Assembly: GCF_030238365.1 (NCBI RefSeq)
Contig: NZ_JASSOT010000050.1
Span: 56,985 to 120,984 of the forward strand
Direction of reading: 5' to 3'
Length of the DNA stretch: 64,000 nucleotides
DNA from: Lelliottia wanjuensis
GTDB lineage: Bacteria > Pseudomonadota > Gammaproteobacteria > Enterobacterales > Enterobacteriaceae
The position numbers and the translations under genes are program-made. Below the pieces are notes generated by a model, which was given only the letters and a program-made list of their open reading frames with translations, did no database searches and was not told where the DNA came from. Positions 40,468 to 50,978 of this stretch are shown in pieces (position 1 is the stretch's first letter; every line of letters starts with the position of its first letter).

Positions 40468-42564
40468 TTAGCGGAAGTTAACCGACCGGTCGCTGGTCAT
40501 GTCGTACAGCTGGAATTTACGTCCAAGCTGCTGGCCACCGTCGCGCGTCAGCGGCGTCCAGCCGATCGCCGCGCGGCTGCGGGTCGGACCTGACGAGAAG
40601 AGATCCAGCGGAATCGAGACGTACACCCCTTTGGTGAAATCCCCTTCCCCGTACTCGTCCGGCGACACGTTGGTGATGGTCGCGTAACCCCCCACCACCA
40701 CGCCGCTGTCGAAGCGTTTGGCGATCTCCAGCGTACCGCCCTTATCGCCCGCCAGATACTGCCCGACGCTGGCTTTCACCAGCACGTCCTGGGCAAACGA
40801 CGGCGTCCAGTAGGCGGTCAGATGGCCGGTCTTCACGCTGTAATCGGTGAACTTCATCATGTCCTGCGCGCTACGCCAGTCACGCTGTTTCACATAGTTC
40901 GCATCCAGGCCGAACGCCCAGTTGCTGTCGACCGGACGATACAACACTTCCGCCCCCGCGCCGCCGTACATAGTCTCCAGATAGCCGCCGTAAACCTGGC
41001 CGTAGAAGCCGTTGCCGAGGTACTGGAAATAGTTGGCCTGCAGGTTATTCACATACACATCGTTTTGCACATATTCACGCACGCGGGTACGCACGCGCGG
41101 CAGCTTCGAGTCGCTCGGCGGGTTGGTGTAGTTGAATTTGTCGTAGTTATTGGCGAGGTTGCCAAACACGCTGCCGGTGGTCAGAAGGTGATCCGTCATC
41201 CACAGATCCGCCGTCGCCATCACGCCCAGCTGATACATGTAAAAGTTTTCCGGGCCGCCGACGGACTGGTTCAGGATCGGATCGATATGGAAATCGAAGC
41301 GCGATTTGTCGATATACCAGCCCTGCTCGGTGGTTTCCAGCACCACCGGTTCGATGCGTTTTTGCACCAGCTCCGTTTCGTGCCCCAGCGGTTCGCCTTC
41401 GAGGTGACGTTTCAGGCTGGCGACATCCGTTTCCGTGGTCACCTGCGGCATGTTCAGACGGTTTTCCGTCACGCGGATCGTGCGGATCCCATCCGGCAGA
41501 TCGTTCATCACGATCCGATTGGCCCGTTCGATCCCTTCGTGGGAATCGCGGTATTTCACCTGCTCGCCCGTGACATACAGCGTGTCACCTTTGGTCTGGA
41601 TCTTCGGATCGGCGAGACCCGCGTTGTATTTCAGTAACGTCAGCTGATTCGCCACCACCGAGTGCTGCAGGATCGCATCCTGCGGCTGCGGTCGATACGC
41701 CGGGCGCGAATTGTCGTTATAGGACGGACGCATATCGTTAAAGTTGGTGCGCAGGGTGACACCAAACATAAAGGTGTTCCCGCGCTCGTAGCTGAGGTTA
41801 ACGTCGGCCCAATCGGTGACGCGGTAAATGGCGCCGACGTTAAACTTGCTCTTCTGTTCGAGCTTACCCGCAAAATCTTGCGTGTAGTTGTTGCCTTCGT
41901 ACTCCAGCTTCAGGCGCAGCGGTTGCCACGGCGTCTGGTATTCCACGCCGCCAAACAGCGAGGCCGGGCCGTGGAACATCTGGTCGCCGTTGACCGAACC
42001 GGCTTTCTGGTAGCTGTTATCGCGGTAGCAATATTTGTCGCTGTAGGAGCAGAACGGGTTTTTCACGTTGCCGCTGGTGCCGAGATAGCCCCAGCCCATC
42101 CCAAGAGAAAAGTCGAACGGCCCCCAGGCTTTGTTGGCGACGATGTATTCCGCATCAAACAGGCCGGTCCCGCCGATATCGCGCGCCCCGACGGAGACCT
42201 GCGGCATCCAGTAGCTCTCTTCCCATAAGCGCAGTTTGACGTCGAAGGCTTTGTCTTTGTAAGTCTGATCGCCCGAAAACGCCTCAACGCTGCTGTACTG
42301 TTTGGTGCGCACATCGGTATAGCGCAGAGTGGTTTCGAGCCACGGGAAGAGCTGTACCGAGGCGGAGTAGTACCGGTACTGATCGTTATCGCGGTAGTTC
42401 AGGCTGATTTCCCCCTCGCGCGCCATGCGTGCCGTGGGGGTTTGCATCAGCCCGACGCCGCCGAAGTCTGACTGCGACGGCCCAACGGGCGCGGGAAAGG
42501 TTTCGGCGTGGCAGGCGGCGCTGACGCAAAGCGCCAGCAGGCTGTAGAGATAAGTTCTTTTCAT
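40468..42564 (-). CDS. yjbH: Exopolysaccharide operon outer-membrane protein YjbH
   Basis: Last gene of yjbEFGH, which promotes production of an extracellular polysaccharide under Rcs control in E. coli. The 698-residue protein has a signal peptide (cleavage near CHA) and long beta-rich sequence consistent with two outer-membrane barrel parts, comparable to GfcD/YmcA. The N-terminal [22 protein letters not shown] is the family hallmark. Its start overlaps the yjbG stop by one base (TAATG), so translation is coupled. Confidence 0.94.
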   Translation of the reverse strand: MKRTYLYSLLALCVSAACHAETFPAPVGPSQSDFGGVGLMQTPTARMAREGEISLNYRDNDQYRYYSASVQLFPWLETTLRYTDVRTKQYSSVEAFSGDQTYKDKAFDVKLRLWEESYWMPQVSVGARDIGGTGLFDAEYIVANKAWGPFDFSLGMGWGYLGTSGNVKNPFCSYSDKYCYRDNSYQKAGSVNGDQMFHGPASLFGGVEYQTPWQPLRLKLEYEGNNYTQDFAGKLEQKSKFNVGAIYRVTDWADVNLSYERGNTFMFGVTLRTNFNDMRPSYNDNSRPAYRPQPQDAILQHSVVANQLTLLKYNAGLADPKIQTKGDTLYVTGEQVKYRDSHEGIERANRIVMNDLPDGIRTIRVTENRLNMPQVTTETDVASLKRHLEGEPLGHETELVQKRIEPVVLETTEQGWYIDKSRFDFHIDPILNQSVGGPENFYMYQLGVMATADLWMTDHLLTTGSVFGNLANNYDKFNYTNPPSDSKLPRVRTRVREYVQNDVYVNNLQANYFQYLGNGFYGQVYGGYLETMYGGAGAEVLYRPVDSNWAFGLDANYVKQRDWRSAQDMMKFTDYSVKTGHLTAYWTPSFAQDVLVKASVGQYLAGDKGGTLEIAKRFDSGVVVGGYATITNVSPDEYGEGDFTKGVYVSIPLDLFSSGPTRSRAAIGWTPLTRDGGQQLGRKFQLYDMTSDRSVNFR

Positions 42565-43301
42565 TAATCCGGTATCCGATGCGTCAGGGAGTGAAGGATG
42601 TCGGAGTTCAGCCCGTCATACGCCTTCGTCCAGAAGTGATCGGCAAAGCCGACAAAAATCACGCTGCCCGGCATCGGCTCGATATGGCGTTTATTCCAGT
42701 ACGCCACCGGGGCCTTTTGCGTGCGGCCATCGGGATAGACCACCCACGCATAGCTGCGATCGGCGCCGTCCAGCAGGCTTTGGTCGTCGAGATAACTCGC
42801 CAAATCGCGCCCCGGCGTAAATGGCTTTTTCCCCGGATGGCTGACCAGACCCATCACCGTGACGGTGGTCGGTTGCGGCGTGATCCACAGGCTGTACTCC
42901 CCTTGAAGCCGCGGATTGCCCTTCTCGGCCACGCGTACTTTGTCCGGGTCGAGATCCACCAGCTGGCGTCCCGTGACCTGTATCGCCTGAAGCTGCTGGC
43001 GCACGGCGTTGATCGCCGCTGCCGTATCGCCCGTTTCCTGCTCTGCCAGACCCGTCAACCGGGCCAGCAGCGCCTTGTGTTTCTGTTCGGCCACGACGCT
43101 TGCCTGACGCTCGCTAATCACTGCCCCCGGCCACCAGCTCTCCGCCAGACGCGGCTGCCCGACCAGATCGATCAGGTGTTCGGCGTTGGACAGGGTTTTC
43201 GGCTCGTGACTCCCTGGGGTGTAGACCTTCACGGTCCCCGCCGACCAGGCAATCGGCGCTGTAAGCGTCAGAAGGAGTGCGGCTGAAGTGATAATTTTCA
43301 T
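42564..43301 (-). CDS. yjbG: Exopolysaccharide operon protein YjbG
   Basis: A 245-residue periplasmic protein of the YjbG/GfcC family. It has a signal peptide (cleavage near WSA) and the conserved [30 protein letters not shown] region, which belongs to ubiquitin-like export-associated folds in the GfcC structure. The ATG overlaps the yjbF stop by four bases (ATGA). It probably works with YjbH and YjbF in polysaccharide secretion. Confidence 0.94.
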   Translation of the reverse strand: MKIITSAALLLTLTAPIAWSAGTVKVYTPGSHEPKTLSNAEHLIDLVGQPRLAESWWPGAVISERQASVVAEQKHKALLARLTGLAEQETGDTAAAINAVRQQLQAIQVTGRQLVDLDPDKVRVAEKGNPRLQGEYSLWITPQPTTVTVMGLVSHPGKKPFTPGRDLASYLDDQSLLDGADRSYAWVVYPDGRTQKAPVAYWNKRHIEPMPGSVIFVGFADHFWTKAYDGLNSDILHSLTHRIPD

Positions 43302-43936
43302 GGTTTCGCCGCCTTAATCAGGGTGGCTTTCACCGGGAAGAAGTTCGCGCCAAGGTATTGCAGGGACTGACGAATTTGCCCTTCGTCATCCACCCAAAAA
43401 CGGTTATGCCAGCTTGCCTGGTCGGTCGTGACCTCTTCGTCGAGGATACGAACCTGAGTCTGGTCGCTGCCCACGGTGACGGTGTCGGTACCATCCCAGC
43501 GGAAAACTGATCGCGCGGTGGCGTAGCGCACCTGCTTGTGCTCCGTCCAGCCCATGGTGCGCGTCCAGCTTGCGCCGTCGACGATTTGATTCGGTTTGAT
43601 CAGCGGGTCTTGCGCGAGGTTGTTCACCTCCAGCAGGTTGTCGCCGCCGAGCAGGGTTTTCACGATACGCCCGTGCTGCGTCACGATGGTGGCCTGATCC
43701 TGCGTCACCCATTTCTGCTGCCCGTTTTCGGCGAAAGCGAGCACCACAAACAGCTGCGGCCCCTCGTTTAACTGCATGTACTGGCTGGCGTAGGGCATAT
43801 TCTGGATATCGTCATCCGTCAGATGCACGCCCGGCGTGCCGAACAGGCTGTCCCACAGTGAGTTTCCCAGCCCTTTGGTGGTGGCTGAGCACGCCTGCAA
43901 CAGCAGGCAAAGCAGAATGATTGCAGGTCGCTTCAC
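43298..43936 (-). CDS. yjbF: Exopolysaccharide operon lipoprotein YjbF
   Basis: A 212-residue outer-membrane lipoprotein of the GfcB/YmcC family. I place the start at GTG 43936 (V/M-KRPAIILLCLLLQAC): it has GGAG seven bases upstream, gives the E. coli length, and leaves a compact lipoprotein signal with lipobox LLQAC. A start ten codons further upstream is possible but less likely. The conserved core is SLWDSLFGTPGVHLTDDDIQNMPYASQ. It is the second gene of the operon, 62 bases after yjbE. Confidence 0.93.
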   Translation of the reverse strand: MKRPAIILLCLLLQACSATTKGLGNSLWDSLFGTPGVHLTDDDIQNMPYASQYMQLNEGPQLFVVLAFAENGQQKWVTQDQATIVTQHGRIVKTLLGGDNLLEVNNLAQDPLIKPNQIVDGASWTRTMGWTEHKQVRYATARSVFRWDGTDTVTVGSDQTQVRILDEEVTTDQASWHNRFWVDDEGQIRQSLQYLGANFFPVKATLIKAAKP

Positions 43937-43998
43937 GACTCTTCTCCGAAGGGGTGAAATAACCACACCGAAGTGTGGTTATGGTAATACACCCGTGA

Positions 43999-44241
43999 TT
44001 ACTGAGTGCTTGTTGTCGTGGTGGTCGTGGTTCCGGTATTGGAGCCATCACCGCCACCGGTTGCCGCCAGAGCGACACCCACGGCCGAGCCTACGGTGCT
44101 GGTCGCGGTCGCGGTAGAACTCCCCGCTGACGCAGACGTCGCTGCCGAGCCTGCTGCTTCCCCGACCTGAACCGGAGCCGCATAGACAGACGTCGCCGCA
44201 AGCGCAGATATGGCAAAAATGCCATACAGTACTTTCTTCAT
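43999..44241 (-). CDS. yjbE: Exopolysaccharide operon small secreted protein YjbE
   Basis: An 80-residue secreted protein with a signal peptide ([21 protein letters not shown]) and a low-complexity mature part made almost only of Ala, Gly, Ser and Thr, ending in a Thr run. It resembles GfcA/YmcD. It is the first gene of yjbEFGH; in E. coli the operon depends on Rcs phosphorelay and osmotic stress. The ribosome site AAGGGAAATTG precedes the ATG. Confidence 0.9.
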   Translation of the reverse strand: MKKVLYGIFAISALAATSVYAAPVQVGEAAGSAATSASAGSSTATATSTVGSAVGVALAATGGGDGSNTGTTTTTTTSTQ

Positions 44242-44607
44242 AACAATTTCCCTTCAATGAATGAATGGAGATTTGCCCGAAAAGAAATTCAGGCGGATTC
44301 GAGTATACACAACTAAAGCAGACGGATTGCCGTGCGGGGAAATAGCGGGACGGTTTTAGGATAAATGGATGAAAGGAAATATCAGAGGAGGAAAAATATT
44401 AATTAAGACGTATAAATTCAACGAGTTATAATATAATAAAATATCAGCAAGGCTCCGTATTTTCCTAAAATAACCCTTAGTCATTAACAGGGTAATTGGC
44501 CTTTTCGGATTAACCTCAGAATAGAAATTTGCGCCAGGTAACGGACAACCGGAATTATCCGATAAAAAAATGCCGGCATTTCGCCGGCATTGTTCAGGGA
44601 ATATTAA
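44242..44607 (-). promoter_or_regulatory. Leader region of yjbEFGH
   Basis: 366 bases, markedly AT-rich in the middle (44380-44450), with no open frame of interest. It must hold the yjbE promoter. The minus-strand stretch CTAAGGGTTATTTTAGGA (about 44463-44480) loosely resembles an RcsAB box, but the match is weak. The pgi terminator lies at its far end. Confidence 0.45.
44564..44591 (-). terminator. Intrinsic terminator after pgi
   Basis: On the minus strand ATGCCGGC, short loop, GCCGGCAT is followed by seven T residues, 17 bases after the pgi stop. Confidence 0.9.
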
Positions 44608-46257
44608 TTATCCACGCCAGGATTTATAGCGATTAATCAGACCATTCGTTGAACTGTCATGGCTGTTAATATCTTTGTCATCACCCAGCTCTGGCAGAAT
44701 GCGGTTCGCCAGCTGTTTGCCCAACTCTACGCCCCACTGATCGAAGGTGAAGATATTCAGGATCGCGCCCTGAGTGAAGATTTTGTGCTCGTACAGGGCA
44801 ATCAACGCACCCAGGCTGAACGGCGTGATTTCGCGCAGCAGGATGGAGTTGGTTGGGCGGTTGCCTTCGAAGACTTTGAACGGCACTACGTGGTCCAGCG
44901 TGGCCGGATCTTTACCCTGGTCACGATATTCCTGCTCAACCACGTCGCGGGCTTTACCAAACGCCAGCGCTTCGGTCTGCGCGAAGAAGTTAGACAGCAG
45001 TTTCTGATGGTGGTCGGACAGCGCGTTGTGGGTCTGCGCCGGCGCGATGAAATCACATGGGACCATTTTGGTGCCCTGGTGAATCAGCTGATAGAACGCG
45101 TGCTGACCGTTAGTGCCCGGCTCGCCCCAGATGATTGGACCGGTCTGGTAATCCACGACGTTGCCGTTACGGTCAACGTATTTGCCGTTGGATTCCATGT
45201 TGCCCTGCTGGAAGTACGCCGCGAAGCGGTGCATGTACTGGTCGTACGGCAGGATGGCTTCGGTTTCTGCGCCGAAGAAGTTGTTGTACCAGATACCGAT
45301 CAGCGCCAGCAGCACCGGCAGGTTTTTTTCAGCCGGAGTGGTGGAGAAGTGCTTGTCCATCGCGTGCGCGCCGGAGAGCAGCTCAACGAAGTTGTCGTAA
45401 CCTACGGACAGGATGATCGACAGACCAATCGCTGACCACAGGGAGTAACGGCCGCCGACCCAGTCCCAGAACTCGAACATGTTCGCGGTATCGATGCCGA
45501 ACTCGCCCACGGCTTTACCGTTAGTGGAGAGCGCCGCGAAGTGTTTGGCGACGTGTTGGTTATCGCCCGCCGTTGCCAGGAACCAGTCGCGCGCGCTGTG
45601 GGCGTTGGTCATGGTCTCTTGCGTGGTGAAGGTTTTAGAGGCAACCAGGAACAGGGTGGTTTCCGGGTTCACTTTTTTCAGCACTTCGGCGATGTGGGTG
45701 CCATCGACATTGGAAACGAAGTGCATGTTCAGATGGTTTTTGTACGGGCGCAGCGCTTCGGTCACCATGAACGGGCCGAGGTCAGAGCCGCCGATACCGA
45801 TGTTCACGACGTCGGTGATCGCTTTACCGGTGTAGCCTTTCCAACTGCCGGAGATAATGGCTTCGGAGAAGGTTTTCATCTTCTCGAGCACCGCGTTCAC
45901 TTCCGGCATCACATCTTTGCCGTCAACGATAATCGGAGTATTGCTACGGTTGCGCAGCGCGACATGCAGGACAGCGCGGTCTTCGGTGCGGTTGATCTTC
46001 TCGCCAGAGAACATGGACTTGATGGCCCCTGCCAGATCGGTCTCTTTCGCCAGATCCTGCAGTTTTGCCAGCGTCTCTTCGGTGATGCGGTTTTTGGAGA
46101 AGTCCACCAGCATCTGATCGTCGAAGGTGGCGGAGAATTTGCTGAAACGGTCGCCGTCTTTCGCGAACAGGTCCGCGATGGTGACGTCTTTCATTTCGTC
46201 GAAGTGTTTTTGTAGTGCCTGCCAGGCAGAAGTCTGCGTTGGATTGATGTTTTTCAT
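44608..46257 (-). CDS. pgi: Glucose-6-phosphate isomerase
   Basis: Interconverts glucose-6-phosphate and fructose-6-phosphate. The 549-residue protein starts at ATG 46257 ([12 protein letters not shown]); a TTG two codons earlier is in frame but not needed. PGI signatures are visible: [16 protein letters not shown] near residue 150 and [15 protein letters not shown] segment ([20 protein letters not shown]) near residue 500. It is divergent from lysC and ends with a strong terminator. Confidence 0.98.
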   Translation of the reverse strand: MKNINPTQTSAWQALQKHFDEMKDVTIADLFAKDGDRFSKFSATFDDQMLVDFSKNRITEETLAKLQDLAKETDLAGAIKSMFSGEKINRTEDRAVLHVALRNRSNTPIIVDGKDVMPEVNAVLEKMKTFSEAIISGSWKGYTGKAITDVVNIGIGGSDLGPFMVTEALRPYKNHLNMHFVSNVDGTHIAEVLKKVNPETTLFLVASKTFTTQETMTNAHSARDWFLATAGDNQHVAKHFAALSTNGKAVGEFGIDTANMFEFWDWVGGRYSLWSAIGLSIILSVGYDNFVELLSGAHAMDKHFSTTPAEKNLPVLLALIGIWYNNFFGAETEAILPYDQYMHRFAAYFQQGNMESNGKYVDRNGNVVDYQTGPIIWGEPGTNGQHAFYQLIHQGTKMVPCDFIAPAQTHNALSDHHQKLLSNFFAQTEALAFGKARDVVEQEYRDQGKDPATLDHVVPFKVFEGNRPTNSILLREITPFSLGALIALYEHKIFTQGAILNIFTFDQWGVELGKQLANRILPELGDDKDINSHDSSTNGLINRYKSWRG

Positions 46258-46263
46258 TAGCAA

Positions 46264-46629
46264 TACTCTTGTGATTTGAGAATTGTGACTGCGGTCGATT
46301 GTAGCGCCTGCGCGCAGAAATTGTGATGGTTTTTATGCCATTGCCCTGGTCTGCATCAAACGGGCGTGAAAAGTCCCAAAAGTATAGTCGCTACAGCCAG
46401 CCCTATCGCGGTGGAATGTCCTTCAGATCGCCGTAAAACGAGGGATAAAATAATGGCTTGTTATTAGTCCTGTTACTGAGGGGTACCCCCCCATGAAAAA
46501 TCCGCATAATCCCAGCGTTGACAGGACTCCCCCCGCATTTTATTTATAGGGCGGTATTTGCGCCTGCACCTGTCATCGTTTCGTTCTTGTGCCAAGGTCG
46601 CTTTATTCTTTCCCTGACACGAGGATGTT
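46264..46629 (+). promoter_or_regulatory. pgi/lysC divergent region and short lysC leader
   Basis: A good sigma-70 promoter for lysC is visible: TTGACA at 46518-46523, 17-base spacer, TATTTA at 46541-46546, predicting a start near 46553 and a leader of about 77 bases. The leader keeps a helix that can cover the ribosome site (CTTGTG with CACGAG, close to the ATG), as in E. coli. I do not see the conserved lysine riboswitch core (AGAGG-GCGC and following junction) anywhere in the gap. Upstream, AGTCCTGT (46466-46473) can pair with ACAGGACT (46521-46528), placing the -35 box in a hairpin arm. Confidence 0.6.
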
Positions 46630-47979
46630 ATGACGAGTTTTGTTGTCGCCAAATTTGGCGGTACCAGTGTGGCCGATTACGACGCCATGAACCGCAGCGC
46701 CGACGTGGTGCTGGCCGATCCGACGACCCGCCTGGTGGTGCTTTCTGCCTCGGCTGGCGTGACCAATCTGCTGGTGGCCCTGTCAGAAGGACTGGAAGCG
46801 ACCGAGCGCTTTGTGAAGCTCGACGCGCTGCGCAAAATTCAGTTCGATATCCTCGAGCGCATGAAGAACCCTCAGGTGATTCGCGAGGAAGTTGAACGCC
46901 TGCTGGAAAATATCACCACCCTGGCGGAAGCGGCCTCTCTGGCAACTTCCACCGCGCTGACCGACGAACTGGTGAGCCACGGCGAGCTGATGTCCACCCT
47001 GCTGTTCGTTGAGATCCTGCGTGAGCGCGACGTGCTGGCGCAGTGGTTTGACGTGCGTAAAATCATGCGCACCAGCGACCGCTTTGGCCGCGCCGAACCG
47101 GACGTGGCGACCCTTTCCGAGCTGTCGAAACAACAGCTGGCCCCGCGCCTGGCCGAAGGAATTGTCATCACTCAGGGCTTTATCGGTAGCGAAGCCAAAG
47201 GCCGCACCACCACCCTCGGCCGCGGCGGCAGCGACTACACCGCGGCCCTGCTGGGCGAAGCGCTGTATGCCACCCGTGTGGATATCTGGACCGACGTCCC
47301 TGGCATCTACACCACCGATCCGCGCGTGGTGCCTGCCGCAAAACGCATTGATGTGATCGCCTTTGAAGAGGCTGCCGAAATGGCGACCTTCGGTGCGAAA
47401 GTGCTGCATCCGGCGACTCTGCTGCCTGCGGTTCGCAGCGATATTCCGGTCTTTGTCGGCTCGAGCAAAGATCCAAAAGCAGGCGGGACGCTGGTGTGCA
47501 AAAGCACCGAAAATCCACCGCTGTTCCGCGCTCTGGCCCTGCGTCGCAAGCAGACGCTGGTCACCCTGCACAGCCTGAACATGCTGCACTCCCGCGGTTT
47601 CCTCGCGGAAGTGTTCGGGATTCTGGCGCGCCACAATATCTCAGTGGATCTGATCACCACCTCTGAAGTGAGCATTGCGCTGACGCTGGACACCACCGGC
47701 TCGACGTCGACGGGCGATACCCTGCTGACGCAATCCCTGCTGATGGAGTTGTCTGCCCTGTGCCGCGTTGAAGTCGAAGAGAATCTGGCCCTGGTGGCGA
47801 TTATCGGCAACCAGCTGTCACGCGCCTGCGGCGTGGGCAAAGAGGTCTTTGGCGTACTGGATCCGTTCAACATCCGCATGATTTGCTACGGCGCCTCCAG
47901 CTACAACCTCTGTTTCCTGGTCCCGGGCCACGAAGCCGAGCAGGTCGTGCAGAAACTTCACCATAATTTGTTTGAATAA
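46630..47979 (+). CDS. lysC: Lysine-sensitive aspartokinase III
   Basis: Phosphorylates aspartate at the head of the lysine branch; allosterically inhibited by lysine. It has 449 residues as in E. coli. The N-terminal kinase domain begins with FVVAKFGGTSVADYDAMNR and includes TLGRGGSDYTAALLGEAL; the C-terminal half carries tandem ACT domains (about 310-449) with the lysine-binding region around LHSRGFLAEVFGILARHNISVDLIT. Ribosome site ACGAGG is seven bases before the ATG. It ends at an intrinsic terminator before panS. Confidence 0.98.
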   Translation: MTSFVVAKFGGTSVADYDAMNRSADVVLADPTTRLVVLSASAGVTNLLVALSEGLEATERFVKLDALRKIQFDILERMKNPQVIREEVERLLENITTLAEAASLATSTALTDELVSHGELMSTLLFVEILRERDVLAQWFDVRKIMRTSDRFGRAEPDVATLSELSKQQLAPRLAEGIVITQGFIGSEAKGRTTTLGRGGSDYTAALLGEALYATRVDIWTDVPGIYTTDPRVVPAAKRIDVIAFEEAAEMATFGAKVLHPATLLPAVRSDIPVFVGSSKDPKAGGTLVCKSTENPPLFRALALRRKQTLVTLHSLNMLHSRGFLAEVFGILARHNISVDLITTSEVSIALTLDTTGSTSTGDTLLTQSLLMELSALCRVEVEENLALVAIIGNQLSRACGVGKEVFGVLDPFNIRMICYGASSYNLCFLVPGHEAEQVVQKLHHNLFE

Positions 47980-48009
47980 AATTCCTTAGCACGATAAACA
48001 ATACCAATA

Positions 48010-48036
48010 GCCGGGCTCGAACCCGGCTTTTTTATA
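48010..48036 (+). terminator. Intrinsic terminator after lysC
   Basis: GCCGGG, loop CTCGAA, CCCGGC, then six T residues. Confidence 0.9.
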
Positions 48037-48074
48037 ACTAAATAACACAACGACAATACTGCAAGGAATTCACT

Positions 48075-49019
48075 ATGTTATCCGCAATCACGCGGCTGTT
48101 CCCGCTATGGGCGCTGCTGCTCTCTGTTCTCGCTTATTACACGCCCTCAACATTCACCCCCGTCGGCCCGTGGGTCACGACGCTGCTGATGCTGATCATG
48201 CTCGGCATGGGCGTGCATCTGAAAATCGACGATTTTAAGCGCGTGCTGTCACGCCCTGCTCCGGTCGCGGCGGGGATTTTCCTGCACTATCTGGTGATGC
48301 CGCTCGCCGCCTGGCTGCTGGCGATGGCCTTCAAAATGCCGCCGGATTTATCTGCCGGAATGGTGCTGGTGGGCAGCGTCGCCAGCGGTACGGCGTCGAA
48401 TGTGATGATCTATCTGGCGAAGGGCGACGTGGCGCTGTCGGTGACCATCTCGTCGGTCTCAACGCTGGTGGGGGTGATCGCCACGCCGCTGCTGACGCGT
48501 CTGTACGTGGATGCCCATATTCAGGTGGATGTGATGGGGATGCTGCTGTCGATCCTGCAAATCGTGGTGATTCCGATTGCGCTCGGTCTGGTGATTCATC
48601 ACCTGTTCCCGCGCGTGGTGAAAGCCGTGGAGCCTTACCTGCCCGCGTTTTCAATGGTCTGCATCCTGGCGATCATCAGCGCCGTGGTTGCCGGGTCGGC
48701 ATCGCACATTGCGTCGGTAGGTTTTGTGGTGATCATCGCGGTGATTCTGCATAACACTATCGGGCTGCTGGGCGGTTACTGGGGCGGGAAGCTGTTTGGT
48801 TTTGATGAATCGACCTGCCGCACGCTGGCGATCGAAGTGGGAATGCAGAACTCCGGCCTCGCGGCGGCGCTCGGTAAGATCTACTTCTCTCCGCTCGCGG
48901 CGCTGCCTGGCGCACTGTTCTCGGTCTGGCATAACCTGTCCGGCTCGCTGCTGGCGGGCTACTGGTCAGGAAAACCGATTGAAGCGCAGCCGAAAAAAGA
49001 AGTGGTGAAAGAAAACTAA
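48075..49019 (+). CDS. panS: PanS-type ketopantoate/pantoate/pantothenate transporter (BASS family)
   Basis: A 314-residue membrane protein with about ten transmembrane helices of the bile acid:sodium symporter superfamily. Family marks include [15 protein letters not shown], the crossover segment [20 protein letters not shown], and [14 protein letters not shown]. Enterobacterial proteins of this type are known as PanS, a transporter of ketopantoate, pantoate and pantothenate first defined in Salmonella. The substrate here is inferred from resemblance. E. coli K-12 lacks a gene at this position, between lysC and yjbD. The ribosome site is AAGGAA nine bases before the ATG. Confidence 0.8.
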   Translation: MLSAITRLFPLWALLLSVLAYYTPSTFTPVGPWVTTLLMLIMLGMGVHLKIDDFKRVLSRPAPVAAGIFLHYLVMPLAAWLLAMAFKMPPDLSAGMVLVGSVASGTASNVMIYLAKGDVALSVTISSVSTLVGVIATPLLTRLYVDAHIQVDVMGMLLSILQIVVIPIALGLVIHHLFPRVVKAVEPYLPAFSMVCILAIISAVVAGSASHIASVGFVVIIAVILHNTIGLLGGYWGGKLFGFDESTCRTLAIEVGMQNSGLAAALGKIYFSPLAALPGALFSVWHNLSGSLLAGYWSGKPIEAQPKKEVVKEN

Positions 49020-49082
49020 TTCACTTCGCGCAAACCGCGGCTTGCTTTACACTGAAGCCTCTACTCTCAAGAGGCTTCAGGT

Positions 49083-49355
49083 ATGTCCACACCGAGATTG
49101 ACCCAGAAAGACATGACGGAAAGCGAGCAGCGCGAGCTGAAAACCCTGCTCGATCGCGCACGGATTGCACATGGTCGTACTCTGACAAACGCTGAAACCA
49201 ATCAGGTGAAAAAAGAGTACATCGACAAGCTGATGGCCGAGCGTGAAGTCGAAGCGAAGAAAGCCCGCAAACTCAAAAAAGCGCAGGCTTATAAACCAGA
49301 TAAAGAATCCACGTTCTCGTGGACTGCCAATACTTCACCCCGTGGAAGGCGCTAA
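49083..49355 (+). CDS. yjbD: DUF3811 family protein YjbD
   Basis: A 90-residue basic, mostly helical, soluble protein of unknown function, conserved in enterobacteria: TQKDMTESEQRELKTLLDRA and ANTSPRGRR at the C-terminus. It lies upstream of rluF and converges with it, their stop codons one base apart, the same as in E. coli. The charge and lysine-rich middle (KKARKLKKAQAYK) could suit nucleic acid contact, but this is speculation. Confidence 0.92.
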   Translation: MSTPRLTQKDMTESEQRELKTLLDRARIAHGRTLTNAETNQVKKEYIDKLMAEREVEAKKARKLKKAQAYKPDKESTFSWTANTSPRGRR

Positions 49356-49356
49356 T

Positions 49357-50226
49357 TTAGCGCCCTTTCTTTTTACGGCCTGGCTGTACGAAGCGTTTTC
49401 CGGCCGGTTTGTTGCGCTCTTTTTCTGCGGATTTCGGCGCGCTGACCACAGGCCGTTTTATCCCCTGGGTTTTCGGTTTTGCTTTGGCTTTCGGCTTAGC
49501 CTCAGAAGACGACCCTTCAATCAGCTTAAACAGCTCAATCAGTTCATCCCCGGTCAGATCGCGCCACTCGCCCTGCGGAATACCGGCGACACTGACGTTC
49601 ATAATGCGCGTACGCTCAAGCTTCGTGACCTCAAAACCAAAATGCTCGCACATACGGCGGATTTGACGGTTTAAGCCCTGCACCAGGGTAATGCGAAACG
49701 TGAACGGTGCCTCTTTTTTGACTTTGCACTTCTTGGTGACGGTTCCGAGAATCGGCACGCCCGCGCCCATCCCGCGAATAAAATCATCCGTCACCGGCTT
49801 GTTGACCGTAACCAGATACTCTTTCTCATGATCGTTACCGGCACGCAGGATTTTGTTCACCAGATCGCCATGGTTGGTGAGGAAAATCAGCCCCTGCGAA
49901 TCTTTGTCCAGACGCCCAATCGGGAAGATGCGGCTGCTGTGGTTGACGAAATCGACGATGTTATCCCGCTCACCATCTTCCGTGGTGCTGACAATCCCCA
50001 CCGGTTTGTTCAACGCGATAAACACCAGATCTTCTTCGTCTCTTGGCTCAATCAGCTGGCCATTCACTTTCACCACATCGCCGGGCACCACCTGATCCCC
50101 AATGGTGGCGCGTTTGCCATTGAGGAAGACGTTGCCTTGCTCGATGTAACGGTCAGCCTCGCGACGCGAGCAGATTCCGCTCTCGCTAATGTATTTGTTT
50201 AATCGGGTTGATTGGGTGGGCAGCAT
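49357..50226 (-). CDS. rluF: 23S rRNA pseudouridine(2604) synthase RluF
   Basis: Isomerises U2604 of 23S rRNA and also modifies tRNA-Tyr in E. coli. The 289-residue protein has an N-terminal S4 domain ([21 protein letters not shown]), the catalytic aspartate in [15 protein letters not shown] (near residue 107), and a Lys/Pro-rich basic C-terminal tail ending GRKKKGR. It converges on yjbD and is preceded upstream by the toxin-antitoxin pair. Confidence 0.96.
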   Translation of the reverse strand: MLPTQSTRLNKYISESGICSRREADRYIEQGNVFLNGKRATIGDQVVPGDVVKVNGQLIEPRDEEDLVFIALNKPVGIVSTTEDGERDNIVDFVNHSSRIFPIGRLDKDSQGLIFLTNHGDLVNKILRAGNDHEKEYLVTVNKPVTDDFIRGMGAGVPILGTVTKKCKVKKEAPFTFRITLVQGLNRQIRRMCEHFGFEVTKLERTRIMNVSVAGIPQGEWRDLTGDELIELFKLIEGSSSEAKPKAKAKPKTQGIKRPVVSAPKSAEKERNKPAGKRFVQPGRKKKGR

Positions 50227-50277
50227 AATTTCTCCTTAATGGGCGAAATATACCTTAGGTTTGGGCTGGTAAAAAGA

Positions 50278-50616
50278 TTAGCCGACGGTAACTGAGACAG
50301 GTTTTCCCAGTTTGCTCAGCATCATCACAAGCGTGTCGAGGGTAAATTTGCTGGTTTTGAGATTCACCACATCGGATACACGCGGGCGAGAGACGTTAAG
50401 TCTCGCCGCTGCATCTGCCTGCCGCATTTTATTATCTGAAATCCAGCTGGAGATCTCTTGCATCAGTTGGCGCTTGATCAGCAAAAGCTGTTCGACCTCC
50501 TTTTCGGCATCCTGCTGCAGGCATTTCGCTTCACTTTCCTCAAACCCCAGATCGGCAAAAATGTTGGCATCCGCCCCCGTGACATGACGAATATTGCAAT
50601 CAACGTTATTCTTCAT
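50278..50616 (-). CDS. HigA-like/XRE antitoxin of a type II toxin-antitoxin pair
   Basis: A 112-residue DNA-binding protein. The C-terminal half is a helix-turn-helix of the XRE type: MRQADAAARLNVSRPRVSDVVNLK, followed by FTLDTLVMMLSKLGKPVSV, typical of antitoxins paired with RelE/Gp49 toxins. The N-terminal ~45 residues (VTGADANIFADLGFEESEAK) probably bind the toxin. The start lies inside the toxin gene (11-base overlap), so the order is toxin then antitoxin, as in higBA. It presumably represses the pair through the palindrome at 50979-50996. Confidence 0.85.
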   Translation of the reverse strand: MKNNVDCNIRHVTGADANIFADLGFEESEAKCLQQDAEKEVEQLLLIKRQLMQEISSWISDNKMRQADAAARLNVSRPRVSDVVNLKTSKFTLDTLVMMLSKLGKPVSVTVG

Positions 50617-50968
50617 TTCGATTCCTCATTTCATCGAGCGCCGCCTGATAACGGGCTTTTGCAATTCGTATATCCTGTCCGGAAGTTCGCTGCGTTTTTT
50701 TCACAAAGCAATGCAGCACGTACACAGCATCGTCAAAACGGGCCAGATAAATGATCCGCCAGGCACCCGTCGCTCCATGAAGCCTGATCTCAGCGACGCC
50801 TCTGCCTATCTCTGACATCGGTTTCCAGTCAGCAGCCTCCAGGCCCGCCTGTAACCGATGCAGCTGATACCCGGCGTCTTTACGGATTTCCTCCGGGAAA
50901 CCGAGCAAATCATCAAGCGCGCTCCCCATCCATGCGACAGGACGCATCGTTGGTTTTTCTAATAACAT
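50606..50968 (-). CDS. RelE/Gp49-family toxin (HigB-like)
   Basis: A 120-residue protein of the phage-derived Gp49-like/RelE superfamily, usually ribosome-dependent mRNA interferases. Family features are FPEEIRKDAGYQLHRLQ, the GVAEIRLHGATGAWRIIYLARFDDAVYVLHCFVKK core (about residues 55-90) and QDIRIAKARYQ at the end. The ATG at 50968 has GGGATG four bases upstream. It is the first gene of the pair, directly behind a perfect operator palindrome. E. coli carries pepE at this place; the pair is likely an accessory insertion. Confidence 0.85.
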   Translation of the reverse strand: MLLEKPTMRPVAWMGSALDDLLGFPEEIRKDAGYQLHRLQAGLEAADWKPMSEIGRGVAEIRLHGATGAWRIIYLARFDDAVYVLHCFVKKTQRTSGQDIRIAKARYQAALDEMRNRNEE

Positions 50969-50978
50969 AACACATCCC

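Noticed and set aside
44463..44480. RcsAB box upstream of yjbE
   Set aside because: Only a loose match; mentioned in the leader entry but not called as a site.
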